Shown: one piece after another, positions 34,528 through 43,048 of the stretch | How the letters are laid out: every line of letters begins with the position of its first letter | Position numbering within the stretch: the stretch's first letter is position 1 | Assembly (NCBI GenBank): GCA_964496435.1 | Contig: CAZBZP010000006.1 | Coordinates: forward strand, 62,001-126,000 | DNA: 64,000 nucleotides | Source of the DNA: Berkiella sp964496435 | Lineage (GTDB): Bacteria > Pseudomonadota > Gammaproteobacteria > Berkiellales > Berkiellaceae | Direction of reading: 5' to 3' | The notes under the pieces: model-generated | The model's input: the letters and a program-made list of their open reading frames with translations, nothing else | Database searches by the model: none | What the model was told of the DNA's origin: nothing | Translations under genes and position numbers: made by a program

Positions 34528-34950
34528 TTATTGAGCATTGGATAAGATTATTTTCCAACGTGTTTGTTCTTGACTCACATAATCTCTTTGTCCAAGTTGT
34601 CCATAACGAGCTACGACTTTAAGCTGCCATGCAATATAATGAGGGTTATCAAGCGGATAGCTTATTGTTTGCAAGCAAGTGATGTTTACATCCATACCTG
34701 ATAGGGCTTTTTCTTCACGATTAAAGTGATAGGTCTTATCTTGGCAACTGCGCTGATTTGGGCTTAAGTCTTGAGCAAACAGATCAAAAGCACTTAGGTT
34801 AGCTAATCGTGCCCTTGCTGTTAACAATTCATAATTAACGATTTGTTGATCTGCTATCCCCATTCTCAACAAATAGACACCAGCCAAAGAAAGTACAATA
34901 AGAATAAAAACTGTTGCCATCAAACTAAAGCCCGCTTGTTGCTGCCTCAT
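34528..34950 (-). CDS. mshP: MSHA biogenesis protein MshP-like
   Basis: 140 residues. The N-terminus RQQQAGFSLMATVFILIVLSL is prepilin-like: a basic leader, G before F, then a hydrophobic helix, though it lacks the usual Glu at +5. Last gene of the pilus cluster, in the MshP position after MshO. Its start overlaps the mshO stop by 4 nt. Two Cys in the C-terminal region could form a disulfide. Confidence 0.72.
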   Translation of the reverse strand: MRQQQAGFSLMATVFILIVLSLAGVYLLRMGIADQQIVNYELLTARARLANLSAFDLFAQDLSPNQRSCQDKTYHFNREEKALSGMDVNITCLQTISYPLDNPHYIAWQLKVVARYGQLGQRDYVSQEQTRWKIILSNAQ

Positions 34951-35654
34951 AACCCTTCCCCCAACAGAATGGGACGGGTCAACTTGATGGGTTCTTTTTG
35001 CTGCGAATCCATTTCAAGTGAAATAAAGAGGGTTGGTGACTTTTTATCCCCATTTAAAGCAAAATGACAGCCTTTAACTTGATTTGAAACCAAAGCAGCA
35101 TCCTTATCTATAAGGCGTTTTAAGCTCTTTGAGGTGGCTTCACATTGATATTCAACAGGGTTTGAGAGAATGTAGAATAGTTCGGGATGATTATTGGCAA
35201 TATTAAGTTTTTCAGCAAAATCCAAGCTAAGGTTATCTTGAGATTTCTTTAAGGTGGCATCAAAATATTTATCTTTATTTTCAACACTATAGGGAAAATA
35301 TATTATATAGTGTTGATTCTCTTTTAAGGTTTTTGGCAGTGTGCTTAAAAGACGAACCCCTGTCCCACCCTCTTCATTAACAAGAACACCACTGCTAAGG
35401 ATCCTTTTAAAAATTATTGATTGCTTTGTATTTTCATTTTCCAATTGGAGGGAATTTACAAATACAGCGCTAAGATCTCTATTTAGCATATCTAAAGAAA
35501 GTATCGCTTGCTCAACTTGCTTGGTTCGTTGGGTCGCCCAGAAATACGTCGTAATGGGACCTGCGAGAATTTGAATAATAACGCCTGCAAGAATTGCGGT
35601 TAGCAACAAGCTAAATATGAATTCTACTAAGGTAAAACCTTGTGACTTATTCAT
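34947..35654 (-). CDS. mshO: MSHA biogenesis minor pseudopilin MshO-like
   Basis: 235 residues with a class III prepilin leader MNKSQG/FTLVEF (cut between G and F; Glu at +5). One hydrophobic helix and a large periplasmic domain with two Cys (YQCEAT, KGCHFAL) follow. Order and size match MshO/GspJ-type minor pilins. It overlaps mshD by 8 nt and mshP by 4 nt. Confidence 0.75.
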   Translation of the reverse strand: MNKSQGFTLVEFIFSLLLTAILAGVIIQILAGPITTYFWATQRTKQVEQAILSLDMLNRDLSAVFVNSLQLENENTKQSIIFKRILSSGVLVNEEGGTGVRLLSTLPKTLKENQHYIIYFPYSVENKDKYFDATLKKSQDNLSLDFAEKLNIANNHPELFYILSNPVEYQCEATSKSLKRLIDKDAALVSNQVKGCHFALNGDKKSPTLFISLEMDSQQKEPIKLTRPILLGEGL

Positions 35655-36045
35655 TTATCTGTCCCGGTGATTTAATTGCACAAAATTGTGTATCACCAAT
35701 TATCTCATGACCCAATATGACACAAACTAATGTTGCATTGTTATTCTTAATATAAGGTTTGGCACTGATAGCAACCGTGAGATGATTTGACCATTTGAAC
35801 TGTGACGCAAGCTCAGGAAATGCTTCTACAAATGGCTTCTTTGAGATATTCAACACTTCGTTTTTTTTCAACAATCTTTCTAGTATATTCTCAGCAATAG
35901 CATTTATCTGCCATCTCAATTCGGGTGTAACACTGTTGTTTATCGTTGTCATCATCACCGATAAAATACCTGTGAGCCCTATGCTTAGCACCACCATGGC
36001 TAATATTAATTCAATTAAGCTAAAGCCGGCATTAGAATTTTTCAT
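35647..36045 (-). CDS. mshD: MSHA minor pilin MshD-like
   Basis: 132 residues from ATG 36045. The leader is MKNSNAG/FSLIEL and the helix AMVVLSIGLTGILSVM, typical of MshD/GspI-type minor pilins. A frame to 36066 adds seven residues that would lengthen the leader. Two Cys (VCVIL, FCAIK) may pair. It overlaps mshC by 14 nt and mshO by 8 nt. Confidence 0.75.
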   Translation of the reverse strand: MKNSNAGFSLIELILAMVVLSIGLTGILSVMMTTINNSVTPELRWQINAIAENILERLLKKNEVLNISKKPFVEAFPELASQFKWSNHLTVAISAKPYIKNNNATLVCVILGHEIIGDTQFCAIKSPGQINE

Positions 36046-36508
36046 AGACAAAACCGCTTGTTCCATCTATAAGCAATCTGTGTTGATTAATAGATACATT
36101 AATTACTTTTTGCCAGTGTTGACTACTATCTGTCACTTGACCATTGCTATCTATATAAATTGGGAAGGAGGAAACGCTCAGGGCTTTAGGTACATTCACT
36201 AGATAGGTTGTTTGTCCATCTAAAATAAAGGGGCTTAGCACTGCGCGGGTATAATCATCTTGCTTGCAGTTTTGACGCATGAAAAGACCAAGTTTTTGCT
36301 TATCCACCTCTTTAATAACAATATCGCAACCTGTTGCAGTTGCTGTAATATTTGCAAAACGCAGCATATTCATCAGTTCATCAATAAAGAATCGTTCTTG
36401 AAAAGCGGAAGATTGATTAAACAACGGGCTTGCCGTGATACCAATAATAGACATCAGCACCATAATGAGGATAAGTTCGATAAGCGTAAATCCCTTTTCC
36501 CTGTTCAC
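36032..36508 (-). CDS. mshC: MSHA minor pilin MshC-like
   Basis: 158 residues with leader MNREKG/FTLIEL. The start is GTG 36508, with GGGG 5 nt upstream. The frame extends to 36547, but those codons overlap the preceding pilin gene and would make an over-long leader. Size and place (after the major pilins) fit MshC/GspH-type pilins. Two Cys (TGCDIV, QNCKQD) are 26 residues apart. Confidence 0.73.
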   Translation of the reverse strand: MNREKGFTLIELILIMVLMSIIGITASPLFNQSSAFQERFFIDELMNMLRFANITATATGCDIVIKEVDKQKLGLFMRQNCKQDDYTRAVLSPFILDGQTTYLVNVPKALSVSSFPIYIDSNGQVTDSSQHWQKVINVSINQHRLLIDGTSGFVYEKF

Positions 36509-36518
36509 ACGATCCCCA

Positions 36519-37073
36519 TCAAGGCACTTTTTTGGTGATAGCCCCATTATTGGTTGAATAGTAAATTACACGTGGTACATCTTTGTTTTTCTGATAGGTA
36601 TACACACAAGTGGATTCTTTATAAACAGAACAGTAGTTTTCGCTGCAACCTTCGCCTGCCCCAAATGACACACTTGAAGAAGATAGGAGATTTTTCATTA
36701 TTTGTGAACAAATCGTATTATCATTACCACCGCCAGTCAGCACGTCCTTTAAACTGATATCTTCTTTACCGTCATTTGCAGCATTGGGCCAACCTTGATC
36801 GTTAAACCCAACATTTGCATGACCTGACTCAAGAAAATCAATGCCAGCTATAGGGGGGGTAGTTGTGGGCTGACCGCTCGCTAACCATTTTGCATGCGCA
36901 ATGTTAACAGCAGAAGCCATGGCACCTGCTGTGCCACTAACGCTTGCATTATGTGCATCGCCTGTAATATCCAAAAATCGAGGTAAAGCAACGGAAGCAA
37001 GGATCCCCAAAAGAACAATCACAATCACCAATTCAATGAGTGTGAAGCCTTTTTTAAACCTGGTTATTTCCAT
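36519..37073 (-). CDS. MSHA-type type IV pilin, second tandem copy
   Basis: 184 residues. Class III leader MEITRFKKG/FTLIELVIVIVLLGILASVALP, cut between G and F, followed by the polymerisation helix (LVIVIVLLGILASVALPRFL). The C-terminal domain has four Cys, at ICSQI, EGCSE, NYCSV and TCVYTY. The same Cys layout occurs in the pilin gene just upstream, so the two are tandem paralogues. Either could be the major subunit (mshA); the other would be mshB-like. Confidence 0.82.
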   Translation of the reverse strand: MEITRFKKGFTLIELVIVIVLLGILASVALPRFLDITGDAHNASVSGTAGAMASAVNIAHAKWLASGQPTTTPPIAGIDFLESGHANVGFNDQGWPNAANDGKEDISLKDVLTGGGNDNTICSQIMKNLLSSSSVSFGAGEGCSENYCSVYKESTCVYTYQKNKDVPRVIYYSTNNGAITKKVP

Positions 37074-37094
37074 TTTTCTAACCCTTTTAGGTTG

Positions 37095-37634
37095 TTAAGG
37101 GTAATTAACTTCACCCGTGCTGGCATCATAGGTAATCTTTTCATTCGTTCGACGGTAAGTATATGTACAATTGTACTCCCCTGTCGCTTTGGCGCAGAAA
37201 TCGCCATTATCACACTTACCTGTTTCATCCGCGGGAATAATGATCACACCTGAGGTTTTAACAAGATTATGCAGAATTTGGCTGCAGGTATCATTACCAG
37301 ACACACCACCATCTTTAATTTCAGAGAGCGCATTTATCCCGTCACCACTTATACCAACGGGGTAACCTTCATTGTTAAATTTTGTTCCAGAATGGCCATC
37401 TCCGTTGATATCCACCAAGGTATCGGTATCCTTTGATAGCTCCCATTGTGCTTTAGCCACATTTAATCCTGCACTAAAAGCACCACCTGTTGAAGAGACA
37501 ACAGCTGTTCTGGCTTTTCCTGTTAAATGTAGATACCGAGGCAAAGCAACAGCTGCTAGAACACCCAGTAACACTATAACAACGACTAATTCTATTAGCG
37601 TATAACCTTTCACTTTTATCAGTGATTTCATCAT
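37095..37634 (-). CDS. MSHA-type type IV pilin, first tandem copy
   Basis: 179 residues from ATG 37634 (GGAA 6 nt upstream; ATG 37640 and 37631 are also possible). Leader MMKSLIKVKG/YTLIELV places Tyr at +1 instead of Phe. The helix LVVVIVLLGVLAAVALPRYL is canonical. Four Cys (TCSQIL, KCDNG, DFCAK, NCTYTY) match the downstream pilin. An acidic DINGDGHSG segment resembles a calcium-binding loop, which is only suggestive. Confidence 0.82.
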   Translation of the reverse strand: MMKSLIKVKGYTLIELVVVIVLLGVLAAVALPRYLHLTGKARTAVVSSTGGAFSAGLNVAKAQWELSKDTDTLVDINGDGHSGTKFNNEGYPVGISGDGINALSEIKDGGVSGNDTCSQILHNLVKTSGVIIIPADETGKCDNGDFCAKATGEYNCTYTYRRTNEKITYDASTGEVNYP

Positions 37635-37699
37635 ACTCATTTCCAAGCGTTTTTTATCAAGTCAATAGAAAAATTATAGTTGTCAAATGCTAAATCTGG

Positions 37700-38938
37700 T
37701 CAAAATCCTTCCATTTTACGTAATGCGACTGTAGAAATATCCCACATTGGTAGAAATACACCCAGTGCCAACATCAAGACCATCGCCGCAATAATGATGA
37801 TAAGGATAGGTTCAATAACGTGACCTAATCTCTTAAGATCATAATCCACATCCTTTTCATAATACTGAGCTACATCTAAGAGTGTGCTATCGACTTGGCC
37901 CGTTTCTTCGCCTACAATCAACATTTGTAATACAATAGGTGAAAATAATTCAGTATGTTTTGCTGCTTGGTAAATAGCTTCACCTCTTTCAACATAATGT
38001 CGCATTTGAATTATTTTTTGTGATAAATAGGCATTGTCTACCACATGCGATACTACTTTAAACCCTTTCAACAATGGCACATTAGCCTTGATAGTCATTG
38101 AAAATGCACGGCAAAATCTTGCATAGACAGAACGTTGAATAATATCACCAATAAAGGGGATCTTAAGCTTCAAAAATGACCACCACCATTTTCCCTGTTT
38201 GGTATGTGAGTACACAACAATCCCAATACTACATCCAATGGCAAATATTCCTAATAGCCATCCGTAATGAACAAAAAAATCTGAAATACTAATTAGAATC
38301 TGCGTTGGCATCGGTAGTTTTGATCCAAAAGCCGAAAAAAAATTACGGAATGATGGAATTACGACCATATTAATAATGCAAATTGCAAAAAAGATGGAAA
38401 AGAACACCATGGCAGGGTAACGTAAGGCTGTTTTGATACGCCTTCTCGTGTCTAGTTCTGATTCAAGGTAATATTTAATTTGTAAAAATACATTCTCAAG
38501 TTGACCTGTATTTTCACCTATGTCTACCATCGCAATAATCAATGAGGAAAAAATATTGTCATGCTTTTCCAAGGATTTAGAAAAGCTGTTTCCTGATTCC
38601 AAACTAATTACTACATCTGTTAGTGCATTTCGTAAAGCATTGTGTTTGGTTGTTTCACAGACCACTCTTAGTGCGCGCATTAATGAAACACCTGCTTTTA
38701 ACAAGGTGTGCATTTGTTGGGAAAATAAAATAAGATCATCTAACTGTGGGCGGCCATATGAAAAATATTTTGTCAGTAAAATCTCAACGGTCATTTCATC
38801 TGATGTGGGCTGGATATACAAAGGTATGACATCAACACTGGCCAGCTTAACAATCGCACTATTTGGATTTTGGGCTTCAATTAAACCTTCAATCATTTGC
38901 CCGTTTTTATTACGTCCTTTGTATTTATAACTAGGCAT
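37700..38938 (-). CDS. mshG: MSHA biogenesis inner-membrane platform protein MshG
   Basis: 412 residues of the GspF/PilC family, the inner-membrane platform of type IV pili. It has two GspF repeats (LILFSQQMHTLLKAGVSLMRAL and ARFCRAFSMTIKANVPLLKG) and three membrane segments, the last near the C-terminus (EPILIIIIAAMVLMLALGVFLP). It lies 10 bp after mshE, an order that fits msh clusters. Confidence 0.88.
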   Translation of the reverse strand: MPSYKYKGRNKNGQMIEGLIEAQNPNSAIVKLASVDVIPLYIQPTSDEMTVEILLTKYFSYGRPQLDDLILFSQQMHTLLKAGVSLMRALRVVCETTKHNALRNALTDVVISLESGNSFSKSLEKHDNIFSSLIIAMVDIGENTGQLENVFLQIKYYLESELDTRRRIKTALRYPAMVFFSIFFAICIINMVVIPSFRNFFSAFGSKLPMPTQILISISDFFVHYGWLLGIFAIGCSIGIVVYSHTKQGKWWWSFLKLKIPFIGDIIQRSVYARFCRAFSMTIKANVPLLKGFKVVSHVVDNAYLSQKIIQMRHYVERGEAIYQAAKHTELFSPIVLQMLIVGEETGQVDSTLLDVAQYYEKDVDYDLKRLGHVIEPILIIIIAAMVLMLALGVFLPMWDISTVALRKMEGF

Positions 38939-38948
38939 ATATCATCCT

Positions 38949-40640
38949 TTAACCTTCCATCACTTCTACTGAAAGGCGTAAGACTTCATCCAAACTAATA
39001 ATGCCGTCCTTAGCATAATCTAAAGCGCTTAAACTCAATGTTCGGAAGTTTGCCTTCTTTTTAACTAAAATACTAAAGGTTTTAATATCCCCATCTCTTA
39101 AAGCGTCGATGATATCGTCTGTTAATTCAATTAATTCATAAACGCCAATTCTGCCTTTATAACCCCTCATACCACATGAAGAACAACCTCGTCCCTTTTT
39201 AAAATTAAAGGTTATATCTTTGTTGGGACAAAGCGTATTAAGCCATTCCATCTCTCTTGTCGTTGGAAGATAGGGTTCAGCACAAACTGGACACACGCGT
39301 TTGGCCAAACGCTGCGCTAGCACTAATCGTATGGCACTTGCTGCAAGATAGGGCTCTATGCCCATATCAATTAATCTTAGCGGACCACTGATTGCATCAT
39401 TCGTGTGCAATGTTGATAAAACTAAATGCCCCGTCATTGCTGCACGAAGAGCGATTTGCGCTGTTTCTTCATCTCGTATTTCACCTACCATCACTACATC
39501 TGGATCATGTCTTAGTGCTGATCGCAGTATGGTAGAAAAATTCAAGCCTATCTTAGGTTGTACTTGAACTTGATTAATTCTATCAAACAAATATTCAACG
39601 GGATCTTCAACCGTTATAATTTTTTTGTCATAAGTATTTATTTCATTTAACCCGGCATAAAGTGTCGTTGATTTACCACTACCCGTTGGGCCGGTTACTA
39701 AAATCATGCCATGAGGTCTTGAGAGATGATAGCGATATTTTTCTAATGTCGTTGTTGTCATCCCCAAATCATCTAATCGCAGCACCCCTTGCGTTTGATC
39801 AAGCAAACGCATTACCACAGCCTCACCATTATGCACCGGCATCGTTGCAATACGCACATCAATTTTTCTATCTTTTAATCTAATCGAAAAACGGCCATCC
39901 TGAGGTAATCTTCTTTCAGATATATTCAATCTTGCCATTAATTTTAAACGCAGCACAATTGCAGAAATGATAGTTTTGCCTTTCATCACTTGCTCTTGCA
40001 AAACACCATCTATTCGTTGTCGTATACGCATGCCATTTTCAGCAGGTTCAATATGTATATCTGAAGCGTTAACTTGTATTGCATCTTCAAATATCGAATT
40101 CAGTAACTTCTTGATAGGCGCATCACCTACCTCTTCATCCATTTCATTACGAAATGAAACAGTACCAATTTCTTGTTCAAGCTCACCTGCTAAGGAAGCA
40201 ATTTCTTCTGTCTTTCTGTATACGTCATCAATTATGCGCAATATGTCTTTTTCTCTTGCGACCACTAAGCGTAATTGCTTTTTCAGTTTTTTGGATACTT
40301 CATCAAAAGCTATCAGATCAGTTGGATCTGCGACTGCCACTAAAAAGGCATTTTTAACTCTATCAATGGGTATTACGCGATACCGCCTTGCAATGGCTTC
40401 GGGTAGCTCACGAATCACTTCGGGTTTAATCTTGTAATAAGGCAATTCTAAAAAGGGTAAATTGAGTTGCTTACTGAGAAATAAGAGTAATCCTGTTTCA
40501 TCGATCAAGCCTTGCTCAATAAGGACGTCGCCTAATTTTTTTCCGGTTTGCTTTTGCTGACTCAGCGCTTTTTCAAGTTGGAATTGAGTGATAACTTTAT
40601 TTTCAAGGAGTAAATCGCCTAATTTAAGTTTTTTGATCAT
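38949..40640 (-). CDS. mshE: MSHA pilus assembly ATPase MshE
   Basis: 563 residues of the GspE/PilB extension-ATPase family. The N-terminal MshEN domain (LGDLLLENKVITQFQLEKAL, GDVLIEQGLID) is the kind that can bind cyclic di-GMP. The ATPase has Walker A TGPTGSGKSTTLYAGL, the Asp box ITVEDPVEY, Walker B DPDVVMVGEIRDEETA, and a tetracysteine zinc region CPVC/CSSC. ATG 40640 is used rather than an earlier in-frame Met because it leads straight into the domain. Confidence 0.92.
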   Translation of the reverse strand: MIKKLKLGDLLLENKVITQFQLEKALSQQKQTGKKLGDVLIEQGLIDETGLLLFLSKQLNLPFLELPYYKIKPEVIRELPEAIARRYRVIPIDRVKNAFLVAVADPTDLIAFDEVSKKLKKQLRLVVAREKDILRIIDDVYRKTEEIASLAGELEQEIGTVSFRNEMDEEVGDAPIKKLLNSIFEDAIQVNASDIHIEPAENGMRIRQRIDGVLQEQVMKGKTIISAIVLRLKLMARLNISERRLPQDGRFSIRLKDRKIDVRIATMPVHNGEAVVMRLLDQTQGVLRLDDLGMTTTTLEKYRYHLSRPHGMILVTGPTGSGKSTTLYAGLNEINTYDKKIITVEDPVEYLFDRINQVQVQPKIGLNFSTILRSALRHDPDVVMVGEIRDEETAQIALRAAMTGHLVLSTLHTNDAISGPLRLIDMGIEPYLAASAIRLVLAQRLAKRVCPVCAEPYLPTTREMEWLNTLCPNKDITFNFKKGRGCSSCGMRGYKGRIGVYELIELTDDIIDALRDGDIKTFSILVKKKANFRTLSLSALDYAKDGIISLDEVLRLSVEVMEG

Positions 40641-40641
40641 A

Positions 40642-41310
40642 TCACACCCCAATCCAATTCTTGTGTTGGCTTAAGGTGTAAAATGTTAATACAATTTTGG
40701 CTTGAGGGAATTGGGTAATACTAAACTCTATATTACCCCACCAAATAGGATAGGGGAGCTGCTCTACTTGCTTAACATAACTTAATAAATCTTGATACTC
40801 TCCCGTAAAGGTCATGCGAATACTGTGACGATATAGTGAGGCGTTTTCGCTTGTTTCTTTAAATTTGTCATGCACCAAGGCTTGCGGTGCTAAAGTTTCT
40901 ATCTGAACAAATGTTAAGCCTGAAAAATTTCCTAGTAGCTTATCGAGCATAAGAGGGACCTGATCTGGCTTAATTAATTTTTCCTGATAATGTTCCAAAA
41001 CACGATTGTGTTCTTGCAAGATAGTATCGAGCTGTTGTAATTCGGCATTTGGCTTTGGACTTGTATCCTTTTGCAACTTTTCGCGAAGCAATACTAATTC
41101 ATGCTTCGTTGCTTGGTACTCTTGATCAAGATTTTGCTTTTCTTCACTATTGTCATTTAATGCTTGTGTGGCTGGTGTAATAATTCCAGTGTATAGAATG
41201 GTCCAAATAATGACCAAACCTGTAACCAATAGCAATACTCTCTCTCTTTGTGAGCGAGCATTAATAAGACGTTTAACTTTTAAATTGATATCATATAAAT
41301 GTTGGTGCAT
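40642..41310 (-). CDS. mshJ: MSHA biogenesis protein MshJ (PilO-like)
   Basis: 222 residues. A cytoplasmic N-terminus with coiled-coil character, one membrane segment (~25-45, VLLLVTGLVIIWTILYTGI), a periplasmic coiled coil (~50-105) and a small C-terminal ferredoxin-like domain match PilO/MshJ alignment proteins. It overlaps the upstream PilN-like gene by one base. Confidence 0.8.
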   Translation of the reverse strand: MHQHLYDINLKVKRLINARSQRERVLLLVTGLVIIWTILYTGIITPATQALNDNSEEKQNLDQEYQATKHELVLLREKLQKDTSPKPNAELQQLDTILQEHNRVLEHYQEKLIKPDQVPLMLDKLLGNFSGLTFVQIETLAPQALVHDKFKETSENASLYRHSIRMTFTGEYQDLLSYVKQVEQLPYPIWWGNIEFSITQFPQAKIVLTFYTLSQHKNWIGV

Positions 41311-41909
41311 TATTCAGCCTGCAAATTAAATTTCACCCATGGCTTATTCTTATCAATTTGTTGTAAATTTAGCTTTTGGAAGCGTCTACCTTTCATCACT
41401 TGCGTACTTTCCCAAGATTTAACCATCAGCGGAACCAATTGTGGTGAAAGCGCATTACCTGCAAAATTCATTCGATGACCTTCATTTTCCATATAGAAAT
41501 GAGATACATACATGCCCTTTACATGAGAGGCTGCAAAACCTTCCAGATAGGAAGACAGCGGATATGATTGAAAGTTTGACTGCTCTTGTAGTAGTGCTAT
41601 TGCACTTTGTGTTTTGGTAATCTTATCTTTGATAATAGCGATTTCTTCCTGCATTTTGTGTGGGCTATTTTTTGCTTTAAAATCTTTGCTCATCGTTTGT
41701 AACTGCTGGTTTACTTCTTCACGCTTTTTCTTTAAGTCTTCTATATTTCTATTTTGCTCATTGAGAGACCATTTGGCATTAATCGCTATTAATGCCAAAA
41801 CAAAAAATAAGCCTAGCCACAATTGGAATAATAATGTGGCGGACAATACTGGCGTAAACTCTTCTTCCTCTTTTTGATAAAAATTTACATTCTGTTTTAA
41901 TATCATCAT
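41310..41909 (-). CDS. PilN-like pilus alignment protein
   Basis: 199 residues. A short cytoplasmic tail with FYQKEEEEFTPVLSA precedes one membrane segment (~25-45, LFQLWLGLFFVLALIAINA), then a coiled coil (~55-105) and a C-terminal domain. This is the PilN layout, and it sits between a PilM-like and a PilO-like gene. In msh clusters the equivalent is a small MshI-type protein. It overlaps mshI by 4 nt. Confidence 0.75.
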   Translation of the reverse strand: MMILKQNVNFYQKEEEEFTPVLSATLLFQLWLGLFFVLALIAINAKWSLNEQNRNIEDLKKKREEVNQQLQTMSKDFKAKNSPHKMQEEIAIIKDKITKTQSAIALLQEQSNFQSYPLSSYLEGFAASHVKGMYVSHFYMENEGHRMNFAGNALSPQLVPLMVKSWESTQVMKGRRFQKLNLQQIDKNKPWVKFNLQAE

Positions 41910-42856
41910 GGATTATCTTGACCCAGTGCAGCGCCAATGGCAAAGGCACTCAGTTCATCCTTTTGAGACAGATGTTGCGGTTGTATATTTAAAAATTCTG
42001 AATAATTGATTTCTCTTACGGGCAAACCCAAAATATTGCTTAAATTTGACAATAGCTGTGGCTTTTTATCTTTTAAGGGCGTAATAACAAGGCGGGATAC
42101 ATTTGCGCTTTGTAGGTTGCTAGCACAATAATCAAATGAGCGTTGAATTTCGATAGAAAGATCTTGATAGATTGATAATGACTCTGTGCTGTTATCATCT
42201 GCAATCGCACTTAGCATTTTTAATCCTAAATCCAGATCGCGCATCATATACAATGTTTTATTTTTAAAAATAATTAAATGGCTCTTTTCCTCTTCAAGAT
42301 GCAGCAAAGCCTGACCTTCTTCCGCATTTTCAAGATTTAAAGCAATCTGTCTAAGTGCACTTTGGCATATATCAATGCTGGTCACTCTTAAACCTGCAGC
42401 ATTAATCCATGAGATTGTTTCATCTATTTTGCTTTTTTTGGTCACAACAACATAAAGCATTTTTACGCTATCTCGATGTGCCTTTTGCGGTACCTCGATA
42501 TAGTCTACGACGGCCTGCTCTATAGGAAAATCAATGTGTTCAGCAATAAGCCATCGAATGGCTTTTGATTTTTCATTCTCAGGCACTTGAGGTTGTTCAA
42601 GCAAAAATATTTGATAGTCCTTCTCAAAAAGAACCACTTGGGCTTTCATCCCTTGAAGATTGAGCTGGGTGATACTTTCTTTTAATAAGGTTTTCTGCTC
42701 GTCCCTTGGGCCGCTGATATGTCCCTGATGGGTTAAATGCTTAGCTTGTGCGTCTTGTTCCACGCAGGCGAAAGCAAGCCCATCTTGCGATAAACTAATG
42801 CCTATTTGACCAGTATGACTAGCGGTTTTATTTTTTTGCCAAAAAAACTTAGGCAT
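41906..42856 (-). CDS. mshI: MSHA biogenesis protein MshI (PilM-like)
   Basis: 316 residues, cytoplasmic actin-like PilM/MshI protein linking the ATPase to the membrane subunits. It has IGISLSQDGLAFACVEQDAQ at the N-terminus, EKDYQIFLLEQPQVPENE, AIRWLIAEHIDFPIEQAVVD and a C-terminal AFAIGAALGQDNP. First gene of the pilus cluster; its promoter should lie in 42857-43048, shared with the divergent transpeptidase gene. Confidence 0.82.
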   Translation of the reverse strand: MPKFFWQKNKTASHTGQIGISLSQDGLAFACVEQDAQAKHLTHQGHISGPRDEQKTLLKESITQLNLQGMKAQVVLFEKDYQIFLLEQPQVPENEKSKAIRWLIAEHIDFPIEQAVVDYIEVPQKAHRDSVKMLYVVVTKKSKIDETISWINAAGLRVTSIDICQSALRQIALNLENAEEGQALLHLEEEKSHLIIFKNKTLYMMRDLDLGLKMLSAIADDNSTESLSIYQDLSIEIQRSFDYCASNLQSANVSRLVITPLKDKKPQLLSNLSNILGLPVREINYSEFLNIQPQHLSQKDELSAFAIGAALGQDNP

Positions 42857-43048
42857 AATGCCCTCTACTGAATGCGAATTCAGAAATGTTGCTTTACAAC
42901 ACTACTGCTCCCATCTAATCTTCTACCTTCCCATAACATGAATTGTAGTAGCGTAACAAACTTATACAAGTTAACTACAGAAATATGGGATGAAGCCGAT
43001 ATGGAAAGTGTTGAAATCCCGAAAGGGTAACAGATAAAAAGGTGTGCC

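Noticed and set aside
35795..36202. 135-residue + strand open frame inside the pilus cluster
   Set aside because: It is antisense to mshD and mshC, both of which have prepilin leaders and tight operon overlaps.
39967..40437. 156-residue + strand open frame antisense to mshE
   Set aside because: Ser-rich antisense shadow of a strongly conserved ATPase; no independent support.
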